Positions 1 through 9,224 of a stretch of 64,000 nucleotides of DNA are shown here, one piece after another. A program made the translations under genes and the position numbers. This DNA is from Limnohabitans sp. (GTDB taxonomy: Bacteria > Pseudomonadota > Gammaproteobacteria > Burkholderiales > Burkholderiaceae_C). The notes under the pieces are model-generated. The model was not told where the DNA came from. It made no database searches and saw only the letters and a list, made by a program, of their open reading frames with translations. The stretch's first letter is position 1. The number at the start of each line of letters is the position of its first letter. Location: NCBI GenBank assembly GCA_018882835.1, contig VERE01000006.1:1-64000 (forward strand), written 5' to 3'.

Positions 1-2
1 AT

Positions 3-248
3 CCAGGCCACTTTGTCGCGATCCAGGTCACCCCCATAGCACCGCCTGTCGCTGCATTGCCCCCCACTGAATTGCCGGTGAGCACCTGGGTTCATAATTC
101 CCCGCCGCAGGCAATGACGCCATCGGTGGCGCCGGTTTATTTGGCGCCTTATGTGTATCCTTATCCACCGGCCTACTACGGCCCCGCGCCCTTCATGTTC
201 AGTGTGGGCGTCGGTTATCACCGCGGCTACGGTCGACACTGGCGCTGA
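3..248 (+). CDS. C-terminal part of a Pro/Tyr/Gly-rich hypothetical protein, truncated by window edge
   Basis: Frame stays open to the window start; ends ...YVYPYPPAYYGPAPFMFSVGVGYHRGYGRHWR then TGA. Confidence 0.5.
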   Translation, partial: PGHFVAIQVTPIAPPVAALPPTELPVSTWVHNSPPQAMTPSVAPVYLAPYVYPYPPAYYGPAPFMFSVGVGYHRGYGRHWR

Positions 249-298
249 GCGCCTGCCGTTCGACCCCACGCACCTTGGCTTTTTTCAGGAGACCTCTC

Positions 299-1453
299 AT
301 GCCTGGCTTGCTTTCACACATTGACCCCGATGGACTTTTGGAGTTTTCGGTGGTTTACACCGATCGCGCGCTGAACCATATGTCTCAGCGCTTTCAGGGC
401 GTGATGCAGGATATTTCTGCAATTTTGAAAGAGGTTTACGGCGCCAGGTCTTCAATCCTCGTACCCGGAAGCGGTACGTTTGGCATGGAGGCCGTGGCGC
501 GGCAGTTTGCCACCGGCAAGAAAGCCATGGTGATTCGCAACGGGTGGTTCAGCTACCGATGGACACAAATTTTCGAGATGGGGCAGATCCCTGCCGAATC
601 CTCGGTGCTCAAGGCGCGACGCACTCACGCTGGCCACCAGGCACCCTGGGCGCCCTGTCCGGTGGACGAAGTGGTGGCGGCCATTCGCAGCCAAAAGCCA
701 GATGTGGTCTTTGCGCCGCATGTGGAAACGGCCGCTGGCCTGATGCTGCCAGACGACTATTTGCGCCAGGTTTGCGATGCGGTGCATGAGGTGGGGGGCC
801 TGTTTGTTCTGGATTGCATTGCGTCGGGCGCCATGTGGGTCAACATGGAAAGCACCGGCGTCGATGTGTTGGTCAGTGCACCGCAAAAAGGCTGGAGTGG
901 CTCACCTTGTTGCGCCATGGTGATGCTGAGCGCACGAGCGCGCGCGGCCATTGAGGGCACCACCAGCTCCAGTTTTGCCTGTGATCTCAAAAAATGGTTG
1001 CAAATCATGGAAAGCTACGAAGCGGGTGGTCATGCCTACCACACCACCATGCCAACCGACGCCCTGACCCGACTGCGCGAGGTCATGAAAGAAACCCAGG
1101 CCTATGGCTTTCAGAAGGTCCGGGATGAGCAAATGGCGCTGGGTGCCAAGGTCCGCGCTTTGCTCGAGAGCAGAGGCTTTCGCAGCGTGGCCGCCGAGGG
1201 CTTCAAGGCGCCTGGCGTGGTGGTCAGCTACACCGATGACGTCAACATTCACAACAGTCAGAAGTTTTTGGCGCTGGGTTTGCAGACGGCCGCAGGCGTG
1301 CCATTGCAGTGTGATGAGCCAGCCGATTTCATGACCTTTCGCATCGGACTCTTCGGGCTGGAGAAGCTTCACGACGCCGATCGCAGTGTGGCCCATTTGG
1401 CGTCCGCGCTTGACCATATTCAGCAGCAACAGAAAGTTCCGCTGGCGGCCTGA
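299..1453 (+). CDS. PLP-dependent class V aminotransferase (alanine-glyoxylate/serine-pyruvate aminotransferase-like)
   Basis: MPGLLSHIDPDGLLEFSVVYTDRALNHMSQRF..., PGSGTFGMEA, SAPQKGWSGSPCCA (PLP lysine region); ATG at 299 preferred over TTG at 275. Confidence 0.85.
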   Translation: MPGLLSHIDPDGLLEFSVVYTDRALNHMSQRFQGVMQDISAILKEVYGARSSILVPGSGTFGMEAVARQFATGKKAMVIRNGWFSYRWTQIFEMGQIPAESSVLKARRTHAGHQAPWAPCPVDEVVAAIRSQKPDVVFAPHVETAAGLMLPDDYLRQVCDAVHEVGGLFVLDCIASGAMWVNMESTGVDVLVSAPQKGWSGSPCCAMVMLSARARAAIEGTTSSSFACDLKKWLQIMESYEAGGHAYHTTMPTDALTRLREVMKETQAYGFQKVRDEQMALGAKVRALLESRGFRSVAAEGFKAPGVVVSYTDDVNIHNSQKFLALGLQTAAGVPLQCDEPADFMTFRIGLFGLEKLHDADRSVAHLASALDHIQQQQKVPLAA

Positions 1454-1488
1454 GCGGCGCTGCAACCCATTGGTAAAACCCTTAGGAA

Positions 1489-1523
1489 AGAAGCGGCGTT
1501 TATGGCATAAGCTTGCCGCTTCT
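1489..1523. promoter_or_regulatory. Inverted repeat (AGAAGCGGC...GCCGCTTCT) between aminotransferase and sugar ABC operon
   Basis: Perfect 9-bp arms 1489-1497 and 1515-1523, 17-nt spacer; operator or hairpin undetermined. Confidence 0.4.
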
Positions 1524-1541
1524 CCTTGATTATTTGATGTC

Positions 1542-2831
1542 ATGAAAACTCAATCTGCTGTAACTTCCCGAAAGCTCAAGTCTTCTTTGTGGGTGGCCCC
1601 CTTGGCCTTGGGCATGGCGTGCGCCACGGCCGGCGAAATTCGCGTCATGTGTTACCAAGACGGCACCGAGTGCGAGGTCACGGCCGATCTGGCCAAACGC
1701 TTCGAGGCGCAGAACCCTGGCACCAAGGTCGTGTTGGATGTGGTGCCCTACAAAACCATTGTGGAGCAACTGCCTGTGCAACTCGCGGCCGGCCAAGGTC
1801 CCGACATTGCACGCGTGACCGATTTGGGGGGGCTATCCAAACATTACTTGGACATCACGCCCCATTTGAAAGACGCCAAATATTTTGAAGCCAACTTTGG
1901 CGCAACCCTTCCCTGGCTGCGTCCTGCGGCAGGCGACAAAGGTATTTACGGCTTCATGTCCCAGTTGACCATGACGGGACCCTATGTGAACAAAACCTTG
2001 TTTGAGCAAGCCAAGGTGCCTCTGCCAGGTCCCAAGGCAACTTGGGATGACTGGGTGGAAGCTGCGCGCAAGGTGGCGAAGGCCACTGAAACCAAGGCGG
2101 CACTGGCATGGGACAGATCGGGCCACCGTTTTGCGGGCCCCGCGATCAGCTATGGCGCGAAGATTTTTGATGCCAAGGGCGAGCTTGCGCTGGACGCAGG
2201 TTACCGGACCGCTGTCACCAAGTTTGTGGGCTGGCACAAAGATGGCGCCATGCTCAAAGAAGTTTGGGCCGGCTCTGGGGGCTCCACCTATGCCGACTCG
2301 ATTGGCGAGTTCATCAACGGGCGCGTGGTGATGGTTCTCTCTGGCTCCTGGCAAATCAATCGCTTGCAAAAAGACATCGGGACGAACTTTGACTGGCTGG
2401 CGGTTCCAAATCCCTGTGGTCCTGCGGCTTGCACGGGCATTCCAGGCGGTGCCGCTTGGGTGGCCTTGAAAACCAGCAAGTCACCCAAGGAAGCCGCTCA
2501 GTTTTTGGAGTTCATGGCCTCTGAGGCCAGTTATGCGGAATTCGCCGGCAAAACCAACAACATCCCCGCCCATGCAGGTCTGGCCAAAAAGGGCGTTGCT
2601 TACCCAGGGGCAGCAGCGGGGGCCCGAGCCGCCTTGGGCACCTTCAGTGCAGGGGTGGCCAACCTGTCGCCTGTGGCTTACCAGTTTCAAGGTTACAAAT
2701 ACAACCGTGCGCTGATGTTGCCCACCGTCTCGCGCGTGACCCAGGCCATTGTGGGTGAAATGAGCGTGGATGAAGCGCTTGGCAAGATTGGCACCGACAT
2801 GTCGGACGCCGTCAAGCAGGCGCAGAAATAA
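1542..2831 (+). CDS. Extracellular solute-binding protein of carbohydrate ABC transporter (UgpB-like)
   Basis: Signal peptide; ...RFEAQNPGTKVVLDVVPYKTIVEQLPVQLAAGQGPDIARV; followed by permeases and ATPase. Confidence 0.9.
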   Translation: MKTQSAVTSRKLKSSLWVAPLALGMACATAGEIRVMCYQDGTECEVTADLAKRFEAQNPGTKVVLDVVPYKTIVEQLPVQLAAGQGPDIARVTDLGGLSKHYLDITPHLKDAKYFEANFGATLPWLRPAAGDKGIYGFMSQLTMTGPYVNKTLFEQAKVPLPGPKATWDDWVEAARKVAKATETKAALAWDRSGHRFAGPAISYGAKIFDAKGELALDAGYRTAVTKFVGWHKDGAMLKEVWAGSGGSTYADSIGEFINGRVVMVLSGSWQINRLQKDIGTNFDWLAVPNPCGPAACTGIPGGAAWVALKTSKSPKEAAQFLEFMASEASYAEFAGKTNNIPAHAGLAKKGVAYPGAAAGARAALGTFSAGVANLSPVAYQFQGYKYNRALMLPTVSRVTQAIVGEMSVDEALGKIGTDMSDAVKQAQK

Positions 2832-2854
2832 ATGCGAGGAGCGGGTCGCTGAAC

Positions 2855-3832
2855 GTGCGCCTCCTCGCGCTTTTTTTCAATCTGTTCGAACCCTTGTTCA
2901 GGCTGGGCCAGAAATGGCTTGGCCTTTCTCGCCTGGGATGGTTGTTCGTGGGGCCGAACCTGGTGGTCTTCGGCTTGTTTACTTTTTTACCGATCGTCAT
3001 CAATTTCATCTATGCAACCACGGGCGGCGTACAGCTCATGCCTTTGGAGCGGCCATTTACAGGGGTAGAAAATTTCGTCACCTTGTTTGAGTGCCAGAAC
3101 TACCTCGATTTGCGAACTTGCCGAAAAGATGTATTTTGGCGGGCCATGGGCAACACGCTGCAATTCAGCATCTTGCAAGTGGGCTTGATGGTTTTTTTCT
3201 CGCTTCTGACCGCCCTTGTGCTCAACCGCAACATTGCAGGCCGAGGCTTCTGGCGGGGCGTTTTTTTCTACCCCGTGCTGTTGTCGCCGGTCGTGGTGGC
3301 TTTGATTTGGAAATGGCTGCTTCAAAGCCAGGGCGTTTTCAACGCCGTCCTGGTCTCATGGGGCGCTTCGCCGGTGGCGTGGTTGACGGATGCAGGCTGG
3401 GCGTTTTTCTGGACTGTTTTTGTATCCATTTGGGCCCATATGGGTTTCTACACCCTGATTTTGCTCGCAGGCCTGCAGGCCATTCCGCGGGACCTTTACG
3501 AGGCTGCAGAGATGGACCATGCCTCCCCGTGGCGTAGGCTCACGCGCATCACCTTGCCACTGCTGATGCCCAATTTGATTGTGGTTCTGGTGCTGGCCTT
3601 GATTCGAGCCATTCAAATTTTCGATGAAGTCTTCGTGCTGACAGGCGGCGGGCCAGGCTCGGCCACGACCTTCATGGTTCAGTTCATTTACCAGACCGGC
3701 TTTGCAGAACAAATTCATCTGTACGGCCTTGCGGCGGCGGCCTCATTGGCGCTGGCCGCCGGGCTGATTCTTCTCACCCTGGCACAACTGCGATTGACGC
3801 GTGCCAGCGAGGCCGGCCGACGCGAAAGATGA
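2855..3832 (+). CDS. Carbohydrate ABC transporter permease (UgpA/MalF-like)
   Basis: Multiple TM segments; EAAEMDHASPWRRLTRITLPLLMPNL EAA loop; GTG start. Confidence 0.9.
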   Translation: MRLLALFFNLFEPLFRLGQKWLGLSRLGWLFVGPNLVVFGLFTFLPIVINFIYATTGGVQLMPLERPFTGVENFVTLFECQNYLDLRTCRKDVFWRAMGNTLQFSILQVGLMVFFSLLTALVLNRNIAGRGFWRGVFFYPVLLSPVVVALIWKWLLQSQGVFNAVLVSWGASPVAWLTDAGWAFFWTVFVSIWAHMGFYTLILLAGLQAIPRDLYEAAEMDHASPWRRLTRITLPLLMPNLIVVLVLALIRAIQIFDEVFVLTGGGPGSATTFMVQFIYQTGFAEQIHLYGLAAAASLALAAGLILLTLAQLRLTRASEAGRRER

Positions 3833-3836
3833 CCCC

Positions 3837-4886
3837 ATGTCGTGGCTGAAATTTTTGTTGCGAACGCGTGGCAGGCAGCGGTTGGACTGGACCGATTGGT
3901 TGAGCTACGCCTATCTGATGGTGGGTCTGTTCACCCTGTTTGGGCCGGTCGCCTGGCTGGTGTTGTCTTCTTTGAAAACAGAAAGCGCGCTCAGCAAATT
4001 TCCTCCCACGCTTTTGCCCTACAGTCAAAAAACGGTTCAGGTAGCTGGCCATGACAAGCCTTTGCCGGTGTTTCTGGCAGCCAACGAAAGCGGCCACATG
4101 CAAGAGTGGGCGCAGGTGCGCCGAATTGGCATTCAGGCAACGCTGGTAGACCCTGCCCAGCCGGAAGTCACGCGCCAAGTGAACATCAAGGAGAGAGTCG
4201 CTGTCGATCAGCTTGCCTTCGCCTGGGGCAATTACACCGAGCTGTTTGAAAAGTTCACCTTCGGCCGGTATCTTTGGAACAGCGTGTTCATTACCGTGGT
4301 GGCGACTTTGCTGACCCTGCTGATCAATTCCATGGCGGCCTTTGCCTTGTCGAAGTACCAATTCAAAGGCCAAAAGGGCGTCTTTCTTTTGATCATTGCC
4401 ACCTTGATGATTCCGCCCACCATTATCCTGGTGCCGGTCTTCCTGGTGATCAACTCGGTGGGCCTGCTGAACAGTTTGTGGGGGGTCATTTTGCCGGCCA
4501 TCGCCACGCCCACCGGTGTCTTCTTGTTGCGGCAATACATGTTGACCCTGCCCGATGAGCTGCTGGAGGCTGCGCGCATGGACCATGCCAGCGAGTGGCG
4601 TATTTATTGGCGCATCGTCTTGCCCCTGACCGCGCCCGCTTTGGCCGTGCTGGCCATCTTCTCTGTCATGTGGCGATGGAACGACTTTCTGCTGCCCCTG
4701 ATTGTCCTGTCCAAGTCTGAGCACTTCACCCTGCAACTTGCGCTCAACTCCTTTCAGGGCGAGTTGAACACCCAGTGGCACTACCTGTTGGCCATGACCG
4801 TCATCACCCTGATCCCGGTGACCCTGGTCTTTGCATTCTTGCAACGCTACATCACAACTGGCATTGCCAGCGCCGGCGTCAAGTAA
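3837..4886 (+). CDS. Carbohydrate ABC transporter permease (UgpE/MalG-like) with extended periplasmic loop
   Basis: ATG at 3837 (MSWLKFLL); EAARMDHASEWRIYWRIVLPLTAPAL EAA loop; long hydrophilic insert after TM1. Confidence 0.9.
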   Translation: MSWLKFLLRTRGRQRLDWTDWLSYAYLMVGLFTLFGPVAWLVLSSLKTESALSKFPPTLLPYSQKTVQVAGHDKPLPVFLAANESGHMQEWAQVRRIGIQATLVDPAQPEVTRQVNIKERVAVDQLAFAWGNYTELFEKFTFGRYLWNSVFITVVATLLTLLINSMAAFALSKYQFKGQKGVFLLIIATLMIPPTIILVPVFLVINSVGLLNSLWGVILPAIATPTGVFLLRQYMLTLPDELLEAARMDHASEWRIYWRIVLPLTAPALAVLAIFSVMWRWNDFLLPLIVLSKSEHFTLQLALNSFQGELNTQWHYLLAMTVITLIPVTLVFAFLQRYITTGIASAGVK

Positions 4887-4928
4887 ACCCACCGAGCCAC
4901 GCTCAGAAACGTTTTAGGAACATCCAAA

Positions 4929-5972
4929 GTGTCTGCACTTGAACTGAAGGGCCTGACCAAAAGTTTTGATTCAACGCAAGTGATTCGTGGCGTGAATCTT
5001 CAGGTTGAGCATGGTGAATTCATGGTCTTTGTCGGACCCTCCGGTTGTGGAAAATCCACCTTGCTGCGCTTGGTCGCCGGACTGGAGTCACCCACTGCCG
5101 GCGACATCCTGATGGACGGCGAACCGGTCACGGCCGTGTCAGCGGCTGATCGCGGTTGCGCCATGGTCTTTCAGTCCTATGCTTTGTACCCGCACATGAC
5201 GGTGTATGCCAACATGGCCTTTGGCCTGGAGAACATCGGGGAAAGCCGGTCCAGCATCCAGGGCAAAGTGCGTTCGGCGGCTGAATTGCTGCAACTCTCG
5301 TCCCTGTTGGAGCGCAAGCCCACCCAACTCTCAGGCGGTCAGCGCCAGCGCGTAGCGATTGGCCGCGCCATCGTTCGCAACCCCAAAGTTTTTTTGTTTG
5401 ATGAGCCTTTGTCCAACCTCGATGCTGAACTTCGGGTATCCATGCGCGCCGAGCTGCGTGAGTTGCATCGTCGTTTGAAGTCCACCATGATTTACGTCAC
5501 GCACGACCAGGTGGAAGCCATGACCCTGGCTGACAGGATTGTGGTCCTCAGAGACGGGCGCATTGAGCAGGTCGGAACCCCACAGGCCCTTTATGCCCAT
5601 CCCGTCAACACATTTGTGGCAGGTTTTATCGGCAGCCCCAGAATGAATTTCATTCCTTTGAGTGCTTGCCAAGCCTGGCCTGAAATGATCGGCTCACGAC
5701 CCCACGGCACCACACAGATTGGCGTGCGGCCAGAGCATTTTTCAGTTGTCGCTGAAGGGCAGGGGCTTACATTGACGGTGAATTCCGTCGAGTACATGGG
5801 TGCGCACAGCCTGGTGCAAGGCACTTTGGCCGATGGTACGCCGGTGGCGCTGATGTGGGGCGATGCAGTTGCAGCCTCCGAGGGGCAGACCTTGAAGCTT
5901 CAAGCCTTGCCGCAGCATGTCCACAGCTTTGATGCCCAAGGCCAATCTCTGGCCACAAAGGAGAGGCTATGA
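4929..5972 (+). CDS. ugpC: Sugar ABC transporter ATP-binding protein (UgpC/MalK-like)
   Basis: Walker A GPSGCGKST, signature LSGGQRQRVAIGRA, Walker B VFLFDEPLSNLDA, C-terminal regulatory domain; GTG start. Confidence 0.93.
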   Translation: MSALELKGLTKSFDSTQVIRGVNLQVEHGEFMVFVGPSGCGKSTLLRLVAGLESPTAGDILMDGEPVTAVSAADRGCAMVFQSYALYPHMTVYANMAFGLENIGESRSSIQGKVRSAAELLQLSSLLERKPTQLSGGQRQRVAIGRAIVRNPKVFLFDEPLSNLDAELRVSMRAELRELHRRLKSTMIYVTHDQVEAMTLADRIVVLRDGRIEQVGTPQALYAHPVNTFVAGFIGSPRMNFIPLSACQAWPEMIGSRPHGTTQIGVRPEHFSVVAEGQGLTLTVNSVEYMGAHSLVQGTLADGTPVALMWGDAVAASEGQTLKLQALPQHVHSFDAQGQSLATKERL

Positions 5973-8104
5973 AACCTTGGCACGCCCAGGAATGGCAACA
6001 GAGCGTCCAAGGCGCCAGTGCCTTGCTCGAAGATCAGTCACAGTTGACGGTTCGCTTCTTGTCCGAAACCCTGGCGCGGGTCACCCTGAAGCCCCAGGCA
6101 GGGTACCGTGAGCCTCGCACCTGGGCGATTGCACCTGTGTTGCAGGGGGACGCGCCTTTACAAGGGCGCAGCAGGGATGATTTGACGGGTTTCCCATTGC
6201 CGCCCATCAAGCACCAGGTACAGGCTGGCGTGCTGCAAGTCGGTACGCCCCGTTTGTCGGTCCGGCTTCACCCTCATCCACTGCGTTTGGAGTGGCAGGC
6301 TGGTTCGGGCGGGCCAGATTTGCTGAGTGACCGCGGGACCAGTGCCTACCTCAGAGAAAAACGAACCGGCGCCATTCGCCATTGCCTGCAAAGAAATACT
6401 GCAGAACGTTACTACGGATTGGGTGACAAGACGGGCCCTTTGAATTTGCATGGGCGCCGACTGCGTACCGGCGGCATGGACTCTCTGGGGTACGACCCCG
6501 AGCACGGTGACCCACTGTACAAACACTGGCCCTTTGTGTTGAGCAGAACACCGCAAGGCCAATGGCTTGGCCTTTACTACGACACCTTGTCTACTTGCAC
6601 ATTTGACCTCGGCTGTGAGCATGACAATTACCACGGTTTTTACCGGTACGTTGACATCGACGATGGCGACCTGGACTATTACTTGATGGTGGGACAGACA
6701 CCCGCCGAGGTGGTCGCGCAATTTGTGGCCCTGATCGGTGGCACGGCCTTGCCGCCACGCTGGTCTGTCGGTTATGCCCAAACAGCCATGGGGCTGGCTG
6801 ATGCCCCTGACGCGCAGGCACAGCTCGATGCCTTCATTGACAAGGCCCGGGACCATCGCATTCCGGTCTCTGCGTTTCACTATGGATCAGGCTACTCCTC
6901 GCGTGGCAAGCAGCGCTATGTTTTTACCTGGAATCACCAAAAGTTTCCCGACCCCAAAGCCCTCAATGAAAAATTCCATGCCGCTGGCATGCGGCTGGTG
7001 GCCAACATCAAACCCTGCTTGCTCGACGATCACCCGGCCTACGCGCTGGTGCGCGATCGCCAGTGGCTGATCGAGAACGCCGTCACACAACAGCCGGTGG
7101 TCGAACCGTTTTGGGACGGGCAAGGCTCACACCTTGACTTCACCCACCCTGAGGCCTATCGGTGGTGGCAACAACAACTGGCTGAAAAGGTGCTCGATTA
7201 CGGCTTGGACGCTGGCTGGAACGACAACAACGAATATGCCATTCAGGACGAAGATGCCAGCGTTCATGGCTTCGGTGAACCGCTGCCAATGCACCGTTCC
7301 AGGCCGCTCCAGGCCCTGCTGATGACGCGCGCGACCTATGAAGCCCAAAAATCGCGACTGGCGCCTGGCGAACCGGTCTTTACCGTCACGCGGGCTGGCC
7401 CGCCCGGGATTCAGCGCTATGCGCAAACATGGTCGGGTGACAACACCACCAGCTGGCGAACTTTGCGATGGAATATCCGCACCGGCTTGCAGATGAGTCT
7501 CTCCGGCTTGTTTAATGTGGGGCACGACGTGGGGGGCTTTTACGGTCCCTTGCCAGAACCGGAGCTGTTCGTGCGCTGGGTGCAGTCGTGTTGCCTGAAC
7601 CCCCGCATGGTGATGAATTCCTGGAAAGAGGGCGGGGCCAGCAACTTGCCCTGGATGCATCCCGAGGTGGCTGCCGAGGTCATTGACGCAATCCGTTTGC
7701 GGTATCGCCTGATGCCCTATTTGTGGTCTTTGTTTGAGCAGGCGCATGCCTCTCACAGCCCCATCCTGCGCCCCACATTTTTCGTTTTTCCAGAGGACGA
7801 GGCTTGCTACGAGGACTGCGATGATTTCATGCTGGGTGACGCCTTGCTGGCCGCGCCTGTGGTGTGCCCCGGCGAGCGGGAGCGGCGGGTCTATTTGCCC
7901 CAACTGCCGCAAGGGCAGCCTTGGGTTGACTTTCACGACGGCACTCTGTGGGCATCGGGCCAAATGCATACCGTTGCGGCGCCCCTGGGGCGCTTGCCCC
8001 TCTTTGTGCGTTCGGGTGCGCAGCTGCCGCTGGCCAATCCGCGGCCAGGTCAATTGCCCCAGCACGATGATCCGATCACCGAGTTGAAAAGCTTTGGCCC
8101 TTGA
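5969..8104 (+). CDS. Glycoside hydrolase family 31 protein (alpha-glucosidase-like)
   Basis: RYYGLGDKTG, LDAGWNDNNEYAI catalytic motif, GHDVGGFYG; ATGA overlap with ugpC. Confidence 0.9.
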   Translation: MKPWHAQEWQQSVQGASALLEDQSQLTVRFLSETLARVTLKPQAGYREPRTWAIAPVLQGDAPLQGRSRDDLTGFPLPPIKHQVQAGVLQVGTPRLSVRLHPHPLRLEWQAGSGGPDLLSDRGTSAYLREKRTGAIRHCLQRNTAERYYGLGDKTGPLNLHGRRLRTGGMDSLGYDPEHGDPLYKHWPFVLSRTPQGQWLGLYYDTLSTCTFDLGCEHDNYHGFYRYVDIDDGDLDYYLMVGQTPAEVVAQFVALIGGTALPPRWSVGYAQTAMGLADAPDAQAQLDAFIDKARDHRIPVSAFHYGSGYSSRGKQRYVFTWNHQKFPDPKALNEKFHAAGMRLVANIKPCLLDDHPAYALVRDRQWLIENAVTQQPVVEPFWDGQGSHLDFTHPEAYRWWQQQLAEKVLDYGLDAGWNDNNEYAIQDEDASVHGFGEPLPMHRSRPLQALLMTRATYEAQKSRLAPGEPVFTVTRAGPPGIQRYAQTWSGDNTTSWRTLRWNIRTGLQMSLSGLFNVGHDVGGFYGPLPEPELFVRWVQSCCLNPRMVMNSWKEGGASNLPWMHPEVAAEVIDAIRLRYRLMPYLWSLFEQAHASHSPILRPTFFVFPEDEACYEDCDDFMLGDALLAAPVVCPGERERRVYLPQLPQGQPWVDFHDGTLWASGQMHTVAAPLGRLPLFVRSGAQLPLANPRPGQLPQHDDPITELKSFGP

Positions 8105-8122
8105 AGCCATGGATTTCCACGT

Positions 8123-8136
8123 AGACAAAGTTGTCT
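8123..8136. promoter_or_regulatory. Short inverted repeat AGACAA-AG-TTGTCT upstream of TTT receptor gene
   Basis: 6-bp arms with 2-nt centre in the 8105-8191 intergenic region. Confidence 0.25.
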
Positions 8137-8191
8137 TTTGTGGTTCACACTAGCCCCTGATTTTTTAGGGCATCACTGAAGAAAGGTTGAT

Positions 8192-9187
8192 ATGCATTCC
8201 ACACGCCGCCAATGGCTTCAGACGACGCTTGCCACCAGCTTGTTCGGGGCAGGGACCTCTTCCCTTTGGGCTCAGTCAGGCAGCCCCCTGGAGTCCCTCA
8301 AAATCGTGACCGGTTTTCCCCCCGGCGGTACTTCCGATTCCATTTGTCGACGCGTCGCTGAAAAGATGGCGCCCGGTTATGCCAAGACCGCATTTGTCGA
8401 AAATAAAACAGGCGCGGGTGGCCAGATAGCCATTCAGTTTGCCAAGGCTGCTCCGCCCGATGGCACGGTGCTGCTCCAAACGCCCATGTCCATGTTGGGC
8501 ATTTACCCCCACATTTACAAAAAGCTCAGCTACGACCCGATCAACGACGTGATGCCGGTGTCACTGGGCTGCACCTTTGACTTTGGCTTTGCCGTGGGTC
8601 CCTTGGTGCCGGCTTCCGTCAGGACCGTGCCAGAGTTTCTGGCCTGGTGCAAGGCCAACCCCAGCTTGGCAAATTTTGGCTCGCCGGCAGCGGGTTCCGT
8701 CCCTCATTTCATTGGTGCCCTGATGGGCCGCGCCGCAGAAGTCGATTTGCGCCATGTGGCGTTTCGCGGCACCCAGCCTGCCATTCTGGACATGATTGGC
8801 GGCCAGATCGCTGCCGTCTCGGGGCCCATTGGTGAATTCACCCAGCACGTGGCCGCGGGAAAGTGCCGCCTGCTGGGGGCCACTGGCGCCAAACGCAGCC
8901 AGTTCGCGCCACAGACGGCGACTTTGGCAGAGCAGGGCATGAAAGATTTTGTCTACAGCGAATGGTTTGGCTTTTATGTGCCGGCCAAAACGCCGACCGA
9001 CATCGTCAACCGCCTGAATGCAGCCTTGCGTGCGGCCCTGGCGGCACCCGAGACGGTGAACGGTCTGGCCGTGATGGGGCTCGAGGCGCAGTCTTCTTCG
9101 CCCGCAGAGTTGGCCGCGCGACTGAAAGCCGACACCGAGCGTTGGGGCCCGCTGGTCAAGGCCATCGGCTTCACGGCGGAAGGCTGA
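8192..9187 (+). CDS. Tripartite tricarboxylate transporter (TTT/Bug family) substrate-binding protein
   Basis: Twin-arginine-like signal MHSTRRQWLQTTLA; GFPPGGTSDSICRRVAEKM, ENKTGAGGQIA Bug motifs. Confidence 0.92.
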   Translation: MHSTRRQWLQTTLATSLFGAGTSSLWAQSGSPLESLKIVTGFPPGGTSDSICRRVAEKMAPGYAKTAFVENKTGAGGQIAIQFAKAAPPDGTVLLQTPMSMLGIYPHIYKKLSYDPINDVMPVSLGCTFDFGFAVGPLVPASVRTVPEFLAWCKANPSLANFGSPAAGSVPHFIGALMGRAAEVDLRHVAFRGTQPAILDMIGGQIAAVSGPIGEFTQHVAAGKCRLLGATGAKRSQFAPQTATLAEQGMKDFVYSEWFGFYVPAKTPTDIVNRLNAALRAALAAPETVNGLAVMGLEAQSSSPAELAARLKADTERWGPLVKAIGFTAEG

Positions 9188-9204
9188 CGGTTTCGCGCGA
9201 TCGG

Positions 9205-9224
9205 GGCTGGCTTATTGGCCAGCC
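9205..9224. terminator. Possible bidirectional terminator hairpin between convergent TTT receptor genes
   Basis: GGCTGGC-TTATTG-GCCAGCC, 7-bp perfect stem overlapping the stop of the minus-strand gene, followed by T-rich DNA. Confidence 0.4.

Noticed and set aside
3774-4892. 372-aa minus-strand ORF
   Set aside because: Antisense to the sugar permease gene; Gln/His/Gly-rich low-complexity shadow translation with no recognisable family.
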